Positions 8,459 to 17,102 of a DNA stretch of 64,000 nucleotides are shown piece by piece. The notes beneath the pieces were generated by a model, which worked only from the letters and a program-made list of their open reading frames with translations, was not told the origin of the DNA and made no database searches. Location: positions 1,116,001 through 1,180,000 of the forward strand of contig JBMNLN010000001.1 in the NCBI GenBank assembly GCA_050952725.1, given 5' to 3'. Positions within the stretch are counted from its first letter, which is position 1. Each line of letters starts with the position of its first letter. The translations under genes were made by a program, and so were the position numbers. The DNA comes from JAQWCH01 sp050952725. GTDB taxonomy: Bacteria; Bacillota_I; Bacilli_A; RFN20; CAG-826.

Positions 8459-9244
8459 TTATTCATTTAAAGCCCAACGGGAAAATTTCTTTAAGGGCAA
8501 GTTCTCCATCGTCAGCAAATATTTTTCTTTGGTTTCATCGACTAAAGTCTGCACTTGATCTCGGAAGTAAGCACTAGCTTTAATCGTATCGATTTCGCCT
8601 TTTTTAAAAGTGATTGGGTTGGCGAATTTTACGAAAACCGGATGGGATTTCCAATTTAATTTACCGCTTAAAATAAATTGTTGACCGACGCTGGCAAAAG
8701 GGACAATCGGGGTTTCGGTTTCTAGGGCATATTTAAAACTTCCCGGTTTGAAAGTAGCGACGGGAAGATGAAAGGACTTGCTTCTTGTCCCTTCGGGAAA
8801 CATCACCACCGTGCGTTTTTCCTCAGCGATAAAAGCCCGGACTTGGAGCATGATTTTCACCTCTTGTTTCAGGGCTCTTCGCTCTAAAAAAAGCCCATCT
8901 AAGCCCATCAGGGCTTTACCGATAAAGGGAAATTTCGCCGTTTCTTTTTTGGCGACAAAAACAAGGGGTTTTTGCGAGATGGCGATTAAGATTAACGGGT
9001 CCATCATCGAGAGGTGATTGCCGACGATAAATTGCGGAGCGCGCGTTTGAATCAGATGGAGATTTTTTACTTCGAGGCGCACATTAAACGCCCAGAGAAT
9101 TTTCCTGACTAACTTTTGATAACGGCGCCATCGTTCATTTAAAGGATACTTTTCGGGATGTTTGGCGTATTTGCGCATGAACGAAAAATAACACCAAATG
9201 ATGTAATATCCGACTTTGAGAATCACGCATAAATATTTAAACAT
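8459..9244 (-). CDS. plsC: 1-acyl-sn-glycerol-3-phosphate acyltransferase (PlsC family)
   Basis: Membrane-associated acyltransferase that makes phosphatidic acid. An N-terminal hydrophobic segment of about 20 residues is followed by the four family blocks: NHLSMMDP (HX4D), the GLFLERR block, FPEGTRS and PIVPFA. 261 aa, normal size. RBS AAGGAG 6 nt upstream of the ATG. It follows the small OB-fold gene by 30 nt and precedes pdp by 24 nt, so all are probably one transcript. Confidence 0.9.
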   Translation of the reverse strand: MFKYLCVILKVGYYIIWCYFSFMRKYAKHPEKYPLNERWRRYQKLVRKILWAFNVRLEVKNLHLIQTRAPQFIVGNHLSMMDPLILIAISQKPLVFVAKKETAKFPFIGKALMGLDGLFLERRALKQEVKIMLQVRAFIAEEKRTVVMFPEGTRSKSFHLPVATFKPGSFKYALETETPIVPFASVGQQFILSGKLNWKSHPVFVKFANPITFKKGEIDTIKASAYFRDQVQTLVDETKEKYLLTMENLPLKKFSRWALNE

Positions 9245-9274
9245 CTTCTTCTCCTTGCATTTTTTACCAATAGG

Positions 9275-9547
9275 TCAATCGCTCTCATGCAGGACGGCGA
9301 CTTGTTCGACGATGATAATCGGTCGACCGGTCTCATCATTTTCCAGCCGTCCCGAAATGGCTACTTGGGACTTTTCCTTTGCCTGATAAAGCAGGGCGCT
9401 GGGGCGATAGTTCCAGCTGACGAGCCGAAACGTATCCAAGTGTTGCTCGCGTAATCCCGTTTCGTGAAAACGCGGCACAGTTACTTCGCGGGTTAGGCTA
9501 TTGGTTTTAGCCCCTAAGTAACCGATGAGTTGGACACAAATTGCCAT
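9275..9547 (-). CDS. small single-stranded DNA-binding (OB-fold) protein
   Basis: About 90 aa starting at MAICVQLIGYL. The start ATG 9547 has GAGG 9 nt upstream; an in-frame GTG at 9562 is less likely. The FRLVSWN strand, followed by VAISGRLEN and IIIVEQVAVL, resembles the core OB-fold of bacterial SSB proteins, but the acidic C-terminal tip is only weakly present (LHESD). It is shorter than normal SSB (about 110-170 aa), so it is probably a secondary SSB-like or PriB-like protein rather than the main one. Function is inferred from fold resemblance only. Confidence 0.6.
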   Translation of the reverse strand: MAICVQLIGYLGAKTNSLTREVTVPRFHETGLREQHLDTFRLVSWNYRPSALLYQAKEKSQVAISGRLENDETGRPIIIVEQVAVLHESD

Positions 9548-9592
9548 GTCATCTATCCTCACTCTCGATATAATAAATGATACATAGCGAGT

Positions 9593-11779
9593 TTAGGAAT
9601 TTTTCGTATCGAGGTCCGCCGCCCCAAAATCATCCGCCCGCAGCCCGACAATGATGAGTGAAAGCGGCGGGATCATCAAGTTTTTGTTATAAGTCACCCC
9701 TTTGGCTTCGACATAACCCGCATTATTGAAAATGACTTTCTCATAATCGGGTAATTCATAAAAAATCGTCTTATTGGCGATGTTGATGAAGACTTTGAAG
9801 GTGCGGTAGAGACATTTTTGAGGGAGATTGACATAATCAATCAAGAGCCCACCTTCGGGTAAATCCTCATATTCAATCATCTTTTCGATGATGTCGGGGT
9901 CATCTTCCCTTAAAAAAGGACAGTCTTTTCGCAGTTTGGTCAGCGAGATGAAATAATCGACCATCTCGGATCGGTTTTCTAAAAGTACATAGGCGAATTG
10001 ATTGACGCGATCGCCACTGCGATAGGAATTGGTATCGCCGAATTTGGAAACGCCAATCTCCTGCCCGCGATGAAAGAAGGGAATGCCAAAAGCGAGCATG
10101 GTCACCGCATTGTTTAACTTTAAGCGCTTTAAGTGCATGCTCTCGCTTTCTAAACTATTGGCAATTTGCAGTTTATCGATCAACGTCGCATTATCGTGAC
10201 ATTCAACATAGTTGATCGATTGCCGCGGGCTGGCAAAACGACGTGGGAAAATCAAATCCAGCGCACTGCCAAGATAGGCGAATTTAAACCCGAGGCGGTA
10301 ATCGGGATTGCCGAGAAGATAACCGCGTTTACTTAAATCCTGATCGGCGGTCGGGCCTTTGACGATATCGCGGAAACTATCGTTAAAGAAGGCATAAGTC
10401 GGCAGTTTGTCCGCATTATCATGACTAGCTTTTTCCGCTTCGGGGAGCATCCCCATATTCCAGCCTTCCCCGTATAAGAGAATCTCGGGTTTGCGCTTCC
10501 GTAATGCCGCTTCAATTTGCTGCATCGTGACCAAATCCATTACGCCCATCAAATCAAAGCGGAAGCCATCGATTCCATATTCTTCCACCCAGTAAATGAC
10601 CGAATCGACGATTAATTTTCGCACCATTGGGCGCTCGCTGGCAACTTCGTTACCACATCCGGTTCCTTCGGCCTTTTTTCCACTTGGAGTAAGGCGGAAA
10701 TAGTAATTGGGCACGACTTGTTCAAGGATGGAGAAATGCGCATCATAGACGTGGTTATAGACGACATCAAGCGTGATGCGGATGCCGATGCGGTGATAAG
10801 CGGCCACGAGTTTTTTAAAATCGCGAATCCGGCTGTAGGGATCGTCTAAATCGCTCGCATAAGCCCCTTCGGGGACGAAATATTGGCCGGGATCATACCC
10901 CCAGTTATAACTAGCAAAGGGCTGGTCTTCATCCAGAGTGACAAAATCTAACACAGGCATTAGTTGCAAATGCGTAATCCCTAGACGAGCAATGTAGTCA
11001 AAACCCGCGGGATGGCCACAACGGGAAGTTCGCCCCTTTTCAATCATCCCTAAATAAAGACCTTTGTGGACGATATCGGTAGTTTTATCACTGGTCATAT
11101 CGCGGATGGAGGTCTCATAGATAATCGCATCCGTCATCTGCTTAAACGGAGGGAGTTTGCTGGCATTTAAGGAGATTTTTACTTTATTAGGATTGTAGAC
11201 CACACTAGCTTTCATATTGTTCAAGGTGGCTTTGGCATACGGGTCAGGGACTTCCGAGGTAATCCCGTTATTGGTGATCACATATAGATAACTCACCCCA
11301 TCGAGATCGGCGGCGATGCTGAGGCGATAAATGCCCTTTTCCTCGCGTTCCATCGGATGATAGGAGACTTTTTTCTTGTCGTTTAATTTTAAATAAACTT
11401 GAGAAGCTAAGGGGGCCCACAAAGTAAAGGTCGTCTTATTTTTCGTATAAACCGCGCCTAAATCATCGCCCTCATAGAAGAATTCCTCATCGAAATTAGG
11501 AAAAGTCGTCGCCAGGCTTACGTCGAGGCTGACCTTCCCATAATGGGTGGTCACCAATTGATAATCGCGCCCTAGAGTAAGCGGAAAGGGAAGTTGTAAA
11601 TCATAAATATTCGTGCCGAATTGGAAGGCGATTTTTTTCACTGGTAAAAGATGGCGCTCTTTGTGATCGATAATCAGGACAAACTCCGGATTATCTTCCT
11701 TAGCGGTCTTGGTGTAAATTAGGGCTTTAATTAAATCGGGGGCGAAAAGCTTCGCGCTGATCATCGCTTGATTCATCAT
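9593..11779 (-). CDS. pulA: type I pullulanase (GH13, cytoplasmic)
   Basis: A 728-aa debranching enzyme cutting alpha-1,6 bonds of glycogen, pullulan or branched maltodextrins. Order: N-terminal beta domain, CBM48-like domain, then the GH13 barrel. The pullulanase hallmark YNWGYDP is present, with the nucleophile Asp in GFRFDLMG (about residue 409), the acid Glu in LYGEGWN (about 436) and the transition-state HD in ECHDNAT. No signal peptide, so it acts inside the cell. It overlaps acpS by 4 nt (ATGA). Confidence 0.93.
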   Translation of the reverse strand: MMNQAMISAKLFAPDLIKALIYTKTAKEDNPEFVLIIDHKERHLLPVKKIAFQFGTNIYDLQLPFPLTLGRDYQLVTTHYGKVSLDVSLATTFPNFDEEFFYEGDDLGAVYTKNKTTFTLWAPLASQVYLKLNDKKKVSYHPMEREEKGIYRLSIAADLDGVSYLYVITNNGITSEVPDPYAKATLNNMKASVVYNPNKVKISLNASKLPPFKQMTDAIIYETSIRDMTSDKTTDIVHKGLYLGMIEKGRTSRCGHPAGFDYIARLGITHLQLMPVLDFVTLDEDQPFASYNWGYDPGQYFVPEGAYASDLDDPYSRIRDFKKLVAAYHRIGIRITLDVVYNHVYDAHFSILEQVVPNYYFRLTPSGKKAEGTGCGNEVASERPMVRKLIVDSVIYWVEEYGIDGFRFDLMGVMDLVTMQQIEAALRKRKPEILLYGEGWNMGMLPEAEKASHDNADKLPTYAFFNDSFRDIVKGPTADQDLSKRGYLLGNPDYRLGFKFAYLGSALDLIFPRRFASPRQSINYVECHDNATLIDKLQIANSLESESMHLKRLKLNNAVTMLAFGIPFFHRGQEIGVSKFGDTNSYRSGDRVNQFAYVLLENRSEMVDYFISLTKLRKDCPFLREDDPDIIEKMIEYEDLPEGGLLIDYVNLPQKCLYRTFKVFINIANKTIFYELPDYEKVIFNNAGYVEAKGVTYNKNLMIPPLSLIIVGLRADDFGAADLDTKNS

Positions 11780-12105
11780 CTATCCTTACTTTCTAGATGG
11801 ACAACCGCTACCGCGTATGCGCCATCGTGGGCAATCGAGACTTCGTATTGCTGATCTTGATAATAAAGAACCGGAACGCCATCTTCATTGTTAAGAATCG
11901 AAATGGCGGTTAAAGGAATCGCCCCAAGACCTTTTTTTAAGGCTTTTAAAAAAGCTTCTTTGGCGGCAAATCTCCCGGCGAGAAATTCTAACTTATTCGC
12001 CCGTTCGCAGTAGAGTTTTTGCTCGCTTGGCGAAAGCAGGCGCGGGACTAAATGCTCCTTGTCCTTAAAGCGGGAAATTTCAACGATATCGATACCTAAT
12101 GCCAT
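11776..12105 (-). CDS. acpS: holo-[acyl-carrier-protein] synthase
   Basis: Transfers 4'-phosphopantetheine from CoA to apo-ACP. Family motifs GIDIVEI near the start, RFAAKEAFLKAL in the middle and VSIAHDGAYAVA near the end are intact. I choose ATG 12105 (109 aa), with GAGG 6 nt upstream; upstream in-frame TTG and ATG codons at 12117 and 12111 lack proper spacing. The gene begins just after the ftsK stop and runs into pulA with a 4-nt overlap. Confidence 0.93.
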   Translation of the reverse strand: MALGIDIVEISRFKDKEHLVPRLLSPSEQKLYCERANKLEFLAGRFAAKEAFLKALKKGLGAIPLTAISILNNEDGVPVLYYQDQQYEVSIAHDGAYAVAVVHLESKDR

Positions 12106-12113
12106 AATCATCC

Positions 12114-14756
12114 TCAATATTGATTGTCAAACATCGCTTGTTCCGCAGCCGACATCGCTTCTTTTTGTAAGACTTTACAACCGCGGGAGGAGGTGTTGTA
12201 AGCATCGCTGGCTTCGATTACTTCCTCATTTTGTAACATGGTAAAGATGCGGCTGGCGCGGGTGAAACCGAAATTAAAGGCTTGCATAATCTTATTAATC
12301 GAAGTGAAATCTTGCGTCATCACCCAGGCTTTGACCTCGGGGTAGCGCTCATCGCTTAAGGCTTCATTGCCCGACGGACTCGCTCCAAGGGGTTTTTCTT
12401 CTAAGTCGATGAAGTTCGGATGATAGTCGCTTTCGTAATTATCCGCGAGGAACTTCACTACGCGGCGAATTTCCTTATTATCGACATAGGCTCCTTGGAC
12501 GCGGGTCACGCCTTGACGCGAGACCAAAACACAGGAGACCAGCATATCGCCGTTACCGAGGAGGGTTTCAGCGCCCCCCATCCCTAAGATCGTACCGCTA
12601 TCGACCGCGGAAGCGACCATCAAAGCCACGCGCGTCGGCAAGTTAGCTTTAATCGTTCCCGTGATCACGTTGACCGAAGGTCTTTGGGTGGAAATGATTA
12701 AATGAATCCCGGCTGCCCGCGATTTTTGGGCGATGCGCACGACTGGAGTTGCAATATCTTTGGCCCCTTCAACTAGGTCGGCATATTCATCGATAATCAC
12801 CACGATCGTCGGCATGATCGGCTGATGTTCTTCTTCCATCAGTTCGTTATATTGCTTGATGTTACTCGTACCGCTTTGTTCAAACCGATCATAACGGGCT
12901 TCCATTTCATCAGCGAGGCGATTGAGGGCGACTTGCGCTTCTTCATACTTGGTGATAATCGGGCACAAAAGATGAGGTAAATCGCGATACCGACTCATCT
13001 CGACACGTTTGGGGTCGATGATCATCAACTTTAATTCTTCCACCGTATTTCTCATGATCAAAGTCATCAGCAATGAATGCATGAAAATCGATTTCCCCGA
13101 ACCAGTCGAACCGGCGACGAGTAAGTGGGGAAATTCATTTAATGGGGCGAAGACAACTTGTCCGGCGATGCTTTTGCCAAAGGGGACGAGCATCTTCTTT
13201 TTATAACTATCTGGTGAGGGGAGTTGGCCAATACAATCTTTAAAGCCGACCGTCGAAGTTTTATAGTTAGGAATCTCTAATCCCGAGGTGGTTTTCCCTT
13301 CAACTAGAGTGGAAAAACGAGCTTGAATCCCCCCTAAACGGACCGAGATATCGTCGATGATCTTGCTGACACTGCTGACGGAGACATCGCGATTGGTCAA
13401 GATATCATATTGGGTGACCGCAGGGCCAATCGTATAGGAAACCACGCGCGCTCCAACCCCAAAATCCTCAAAGGTTTGGTTGATTAAATCGGTGCGTTCA
13501 AGCGCTAATTGTTCGTTTTTCTTATCGGTCCCGGCGGTAGCGTAATCTTCTAAGAGACTCAAATCGGGATAGACATAACGCTTTGCTTGCCGACTAGGAG
13601 AAGTTACCTTCTTTTCCGCTTTCACTTCCGGATGCGTAAGAATTGGTTTGGCGGTCACATCAACTCGCTCCGGTTGCGAGGGCACTTGCGCAGTTGCTCC
13701 CATAGAAGGTTGTGGTTTCGTAAGATGCGAACTCGGAGTTGGCATTGGGGGTGGCGGCGGGGTGACTGGAGGCGTCGGTTGGGGACGCGGTAAGGTGAAA
13801 GCGGCGGGAGTTTCTTGAATAATCGGGGTTTCCGTAAAAGTCGTCGTCGGTGGGGCATAAGGATCAAAGGTCGGGACACTCGCTACGGGCGTGACGGCTT
13901 CTTCCGCCTCGACCGGTTCCAAAACAGGAGTTTCCACTTTCGGAGTGGGTTCGCGATCGAAATAAACCGCCTTTCTCAATCCCGATGAAGGCATTGAAAG
14001 ACTGGCCATCGGACCTTGGCGATAAAGGCGCTCGGCTGGAGTCACGGGACGATTGATCGGCTCGGGGGGTGTATAGTTATCCCCTTCATGTTCGAGCGAG
14101 GACGCGCTTTGGAAAAATCTTCTTCGCGTCTTCCAATCCGCATGTTTTCCGACCAAGTTTTTAAATAAACCACTGAAGAGACGGGAGAAAGTAAACAGCG
14201 TGCCTAAAAGAAAAAATAAACCGATGACTAGATATGTGCCGATGTTTCCAACCACTTGGGTCGCCAGCGTATAAAAGAAATCGCCGATGATTCCTCCCCC
14301 TAAAAAAGCATCCTCACTGCCGAAGAGTTTTAAGGGAGTCTTTAAGGATTCCCCTAAAGTTCCCATCACGCTGATGCGGTAAGGATGGAGCTCCTGCGTT
14401 TTTAGAGGAAATTCGATGTTAACCCCTTGCAAGTAGAAATGCGAAGCGAGCATTAAAAGCCCGAGCATAAAAAGCAAAAAACCAATTAAGGTCAGATTCA
14501 GCCGGCGCTTCGCATTGCGATCGCGGGGTTTGGGTTCCGCGGCAAAGACAAAATTAACTCCCCAGAACATCAACAGCAAATAGACGATGAAATAGAGAAT
14601 ACCAAAAAGATAGGCGATGATATAAGTCATATAAGCGCCAAGCCAGCGATTCAAAAGACCGATGAGCCCGAGCAAGGTCAACATAATCCCCAAAGGAATC
14701 TGGACGCGGTTGCCCATCGTAATCTGCGGTTTCTTATTTACCGTTTGTCCAATCAT
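12114..14756 (-). CDS. ftsK: DNA translocase FtsK/SpoIIIE
   Basis: Membrane-anchored motor that pumps chromosomal DNA through the division septum. Four hydrophobic segments in the first ~200 residues are followed by a Pro-rich linker, then the motor with Walker A GSTGSGKS and Walker B VVIIDEYADL. The C-terminal gamma winged-helix domain (INKIMQAFNFGFTRASRI) binds KOPS/SRS-type sites. The open frame continues to 14897, but the rnjB terminator and a promoter lie inside that extension, so I start at ATG 14756 (881 aa). Synteny with rnjB suggests the SpoIIIE lineage; no sporulation genes are seen. Confidence 0.92.
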   Translation of the reverse strand: MIGQTVNKKPQITMGNRVQIPLGIMLTLLGLIGLLNRWLGAYMTYIIAYLFGILYFIVYLLLMFWGVNFVFAAEPKPRDRNAKRRLNLTLIGFLLFMLGLLMLASHFYLQGVNIEFPLKTQELHPYRISVMGTLGESLKTPLKLFGSEDAFLGGGIIGDFFYTLATQVVGNIGTYLVIGLFFLLGTLFTFSRLFSGLFKNLVGKHADWKTRRRFFQSASSLEHEGDNYTPPEPINRPVTPAERLYRQGPMASLSMPSSGLRKAVYFDREPTPKVETPVLEPVEAEEAVTPVASVPTFDPYAPPTTTFTETPIIQETPAAFTLPRPQPTPPVTPPPPPMPTPSSHLTKPQPSMGATAQVPSQPERVDVTAKPILTHPEVKAEKKVTSPSRQAKRYVYPDLSLLEDYATAGTDKKNEQLALERTDLINQTFEDFGVGARVVSYTIGPAVTQYDILTNRDVSVSSVSKIIDDISVRLGGIQARFSTLVEGKTTSGLEIPNYKTSTVGFKDCIGQLPSPDSYKKKMLVPFGKSIAGQVVFAPLNEFPHLLVAGSTGSGKSIFMHSLLMTLIMRNTVEELKLMIIDPKRVEMSRYRDLPHLLCPIITKYEEAQVALNRLADEMEARYDRFEQSGTSNIKQYNELMEEEHQPIMPTIVVIIDEYADLVEGAKDIATPVVRIAQKSRAAGIHLIISTQRPSVNVITGTIKANLPTRVALMVASAVDSGTILGMGGAETLLGNGDMLVSCVLVSRQGVTRVQGAYVDNKEIRRVVKFLADNYESDYHPNFIDLEEKPLGASPSGNEALSDERYPEVKAWVMTQDFTSINKIMQAFNFGFTRASRIFTMLQNEEVIEASDAYNTSSRGCKVLQKEAMSAAEQAMFDNQY

Positions 14757-14792
14757 CAGAAAAATGCACCATACCTTTGCATAGTATATTTT

Positions 14793-14798
14793 ATTATA
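14793..14798 (-). promoter_or_regulatory. -10 box of the ftsK operon
   Basis: TATAAT on the minus strand 37 nt before the chosen ftsK start; the -35 region is AT-rich without a clear TTGACA. It lies between the rnjB terminator and ftsK. Confidence 0.45.
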
Positions 14799-14844
14799 CA
14801 TTAACAATGCGCTTGTTTTAAAGGGGAGATGCAGGAAAATCTTC

Positions 14845-14878
14845 AAAGAAAAAAGCCGAGAAAATCGCTTTTCTCGAC
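14845..14878 (-). terminator. Rho-independent terminator of rnjB
   Basis: On the minus strand GTCGAGAAAA (14878-14869) pairs with TTTTCTCGGC (14864-14855), with one G-U pair, around a GCGA loop. It is followed by TTTTTTCTTT. It separates rnjB from the ftsK operon. Confidence 0.82.
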
Positions 14879-14903
14879 TATTTTTTTGCTTTTCCAAAAA
14901 CTT

Positions 14904-16586
14904 CTAGGGGACTTCGCTAATCAACGGGAGAATCATCGGTTGTTTGCGCGTGATGCGACGGACGAATTTGCTGACGCGATCAGAGATTTCATCCACGCAG
15001 ACCTCCTTATTAAAGGTGGCGAGCTCCAGATGATTTTCCACCGTTTCCACGAGAATTTTCCCCAGTTCATTGACGATGCTGTCATTTTCCTTGATGAAGA
15101 CAAAGCCCCGGGTTTGCACATCGGGTCCAGCGATGATCTTCCGATGTTTACGCGAAATCGCCAGGGCGAGGACAATCACCCCGTCATCGGAGAGTTTTTG
15201 CCGATCGGCAATCACCGTAGCGGAAATATCGCCGACGCCGCGCCCATCGATAAATAGATCACCCGTGGGAATCATATCGAGTTTCCCCATGAGAAGTTTA
15301 GCTTTGCGCTCTTCAAACCGCACGATCATCCCGTTATCGAGTAAGAAAATATTCGTGTGATTGAGATGGGTATTCATGCTGGAAGCAAGGCGAGCATTAG
15401 CCATCAAGAAACGGAAATCACCTTTTACGGGGATATAGTATTTCGGATTAAACATCTCAATTAAAAGTTTTAAGTCTTCTTCTTGGGCGTGCATACTGGC
15501 GATATCTTTGCGCGCGATGTGGACGACATTGACGCCCGCCCGGTAGAGATTATCAACCGCAGCCGTGGCCATCACTTCAAAACTCGCCCCAGGTGGGGCA
15601 GCGACAATAAAGGTATCTTCGGGATTGAGGACGATGCGTTTATCGTCGTGTTCGCCACTGGCGAGCAGGTCGATTTGGTTGTAGACATTTTCCCCTTGTC
15701 CCATGATTAAAATCACTAAATCACTGGCTTTGGTGCGCAGGAGATTATCCGAAGAGATAAAATGCGAAGGGGGAATTTGCAACTTCCCAATCGAATTAAA
15801 ATCAGCGAAGTAGCGCGCGACTTCTTGATCATAGAACATTATCTTTTTTCCCATTTTTAAGGCCAGAGCGATAATCTCCTCCAGCATATAGGTCGATTGG
15901 TTAAAGGTGGCGATAAAAATCCGCGAAGGCGCATCGGTAAAGGGGCGCAAAAGATGTGGAGTCAAGCGGTGATTTGGTGAAGTATACCCCGGCTTATCCG
16001 CGCCTAAAGATTCAGTCAAAAGCGCGAGGATTGGCTGTTCGGCAATTTGGGCAAGCGCATTCAAATCGTGCTTATAATTTTGATTGGCATTGTACTCGAT
16101 GATGTAATCACCCGAGTAGACGACCACCCCTTGATCGGTGCTAATTCCCACACCGGAAGAGAGCATCATCGCGTGGCAAGTCTGGAAGAAATACACTGAT
16201 CTTCCCGCGATTTTTACCTGGCTAGAAGGGGCGATCTGCACGAATTCATATGGGATATTAAGATGGAGTTTCTGCGTGAATCGCTTAATCATCATAATCG
16301 AAGCATACGAGGCATAAACAGGCGCGGGAATATCTTGGTAGATAAAAGGGAGGGCCCCCATTTGGTCATCGTGGCCATGGGTGATTAAATAAGCCCGAAC
16401 CCGGCTTTTATTCATCTTTAAATATTCGTAATCCGGAATGATTAAGTCGATCCCAGGTTGGGTTTTATCGGGATATTTGGCCCCGCATTCAATGATAAAA
16501 ATATCAGGTCCGGTCTCTAGGACATATAGATTTTTTCCATTTTCATCCAAGCCGCCAAGGGCAAAGAACTTGACAATTTCTCCCAT
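14904..16586 (-). CDS. rnjB: ribonuclease J, J2-like with altered active site
   Basis: A beta-CASP metallo-beta-lactamase ribonuclease in mRNA and rRNA processing. The start is ATG 16586, with GGAG 9 nt upstream; the frame extends to a TTG at 16601. The usual HxHxDH zinc motif is HGHDDQ here (H70-G-H72-D-D74-Q75), so the last histidine is Gln. The next motif reads QTCHAMMLSSG, where active enzymes have HSxxDS. SGD (third motif) is kept. Bacillus RNase J2 is degenerate at the same place and lies next to spoIIIE, as here. It may be a weakly active partner of an RNase J1 encoded elsewhere. Confidence 0.85.
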   Translation of the reverse strand: MGEIVKFFALGGLDENGKNLYVLETGPDIFIIECGAKYPDKTQPGIDLIIPDYEYLKMNKSRVRAYLITHGHDDQMGALPFIYQDIPAPVYASYASIMMIKRFTQKLHLNIPYEFVQIAPSSQVKIAGRSVYFFQTCHAMMLSSGVGISTDQGVVVYSGDYIIEYNANQNYKHDLNALAQIAEQPILALLTESLGADKPGYTSPNHRLTPHLLRPFTDAPSRIFIATFNQSTYMLEEIIALALKMGKKIMFYDQEVARYFADFNSIGKLQIPPSHFISSDNLLRTKASDLVILIMGQGENVYNQIDLLASGEHDDKRIVLNPEDTFIVAAPPGASFEVMATAAVDNLYRAGVNVVHIARKDIASMHAQEEDLKLLIEMFNPKYYIPVKGDFRFLMANARLASSMNTHLNHTNIFLLDNGMIVRFEERKAKLLMGKLDMIPTGDLFIDGRGVGDISATVIADRQKLSDDGVIVLALAISRKHRKIIAGPDVQTRGFVFIKENDSIVNELGKILVETVENHLELATFNKEVCVDEISDRVSKFVRRITRKQPMILPLISEVP

Positions 16587-16653
16587 ATAAAAAATCTCCA
16601 AATTGCATCGTTAAATCAAATAATTATTATCTTTGTCACTTCCATTTAAAAAC

Positions 16654-16681
16654 ATTATAACTGACCCCTAGCATTTTACAA
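16654..16681 (-). promoter_or_regulatory. promoter of rnjB
   Basis: TTGTAA (16681-16676), a 16-bp spacer and TATAAT (16659-16654) on the minus strand. About 60 nt of leader follow before the rnjB ATG. Confidence 0.7.
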
Positions 16682-16751
16682 GACGAAAATCCATGAATTA
16701 AGCCTGGTTAATCCCTAATTAAAACCCGTCGAAACAATTGCCCCATCACCA

Positions 16752-17102
16752 TTATTTAAGAATGGTCTTGGTGGCGATAATATCGACATCAGTCCCCAGA
16801 ACCTTGGGAATAATCACATCGCCGACATGGACGGGAACTTCGACTTTCACTTCTTTTAACACTTCCATCAGGGGAAAAATTAGGTGTTTCGCAATCGCGG
16901 TTTTAGTCGCGACTGACAGCCGCCGATAATCCTGGGAATTAATCATCACGGTGGTCGTTACCAAACGTTGCGGATTGTTGATTTCCTGTTCAGCATAGGT
17001 CACGCCGCGACGACATTGGTTACCGGTGACCTTCATCGCTTGATCGACGAATAAGGTGCATCCCCGTGGACACATAATACAGATGAGTTTGTCTTTAGCC
17101 AT
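16752..17102 (-). CDS. DUF1667 cysteine-rich protein, third gene of glycerol-3-phosphate module
   Basis: A 116-aa protein with four N-terminal cysteines (C8, C11, C15, C30; CIMCPRGC then QCRRG), a pattern that could bind an iron-sulfur cluster or zinc. It belongs to DUF1667, which nearly always follows the two FAD proteins encoded upstream; the overlap is 8 nt. By analogy with GlpC of anaerobic GlpABC it may carry electrons, but this is inference. No membrane segment is visible. Confidence 0.85.
   Translation of the reverse strand: MAKDKLICIMCPRGCTLFVDQAMKVTGNQCRRGVTYAEQEINNPQRLVTTTVMINSQDYRRLSVATKTAIAKHLIFPLMEVLKEVKVEVPVHVGDVIIPKVLGTDVDIIATKTILK

Noticed and set aside
14757..14897. 47-residue N-terminal extension of ftsK
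   Set aside because: It would include the rnjB terminator hairpin and the ftsK -10 box; the membrane segments begin after 14756.
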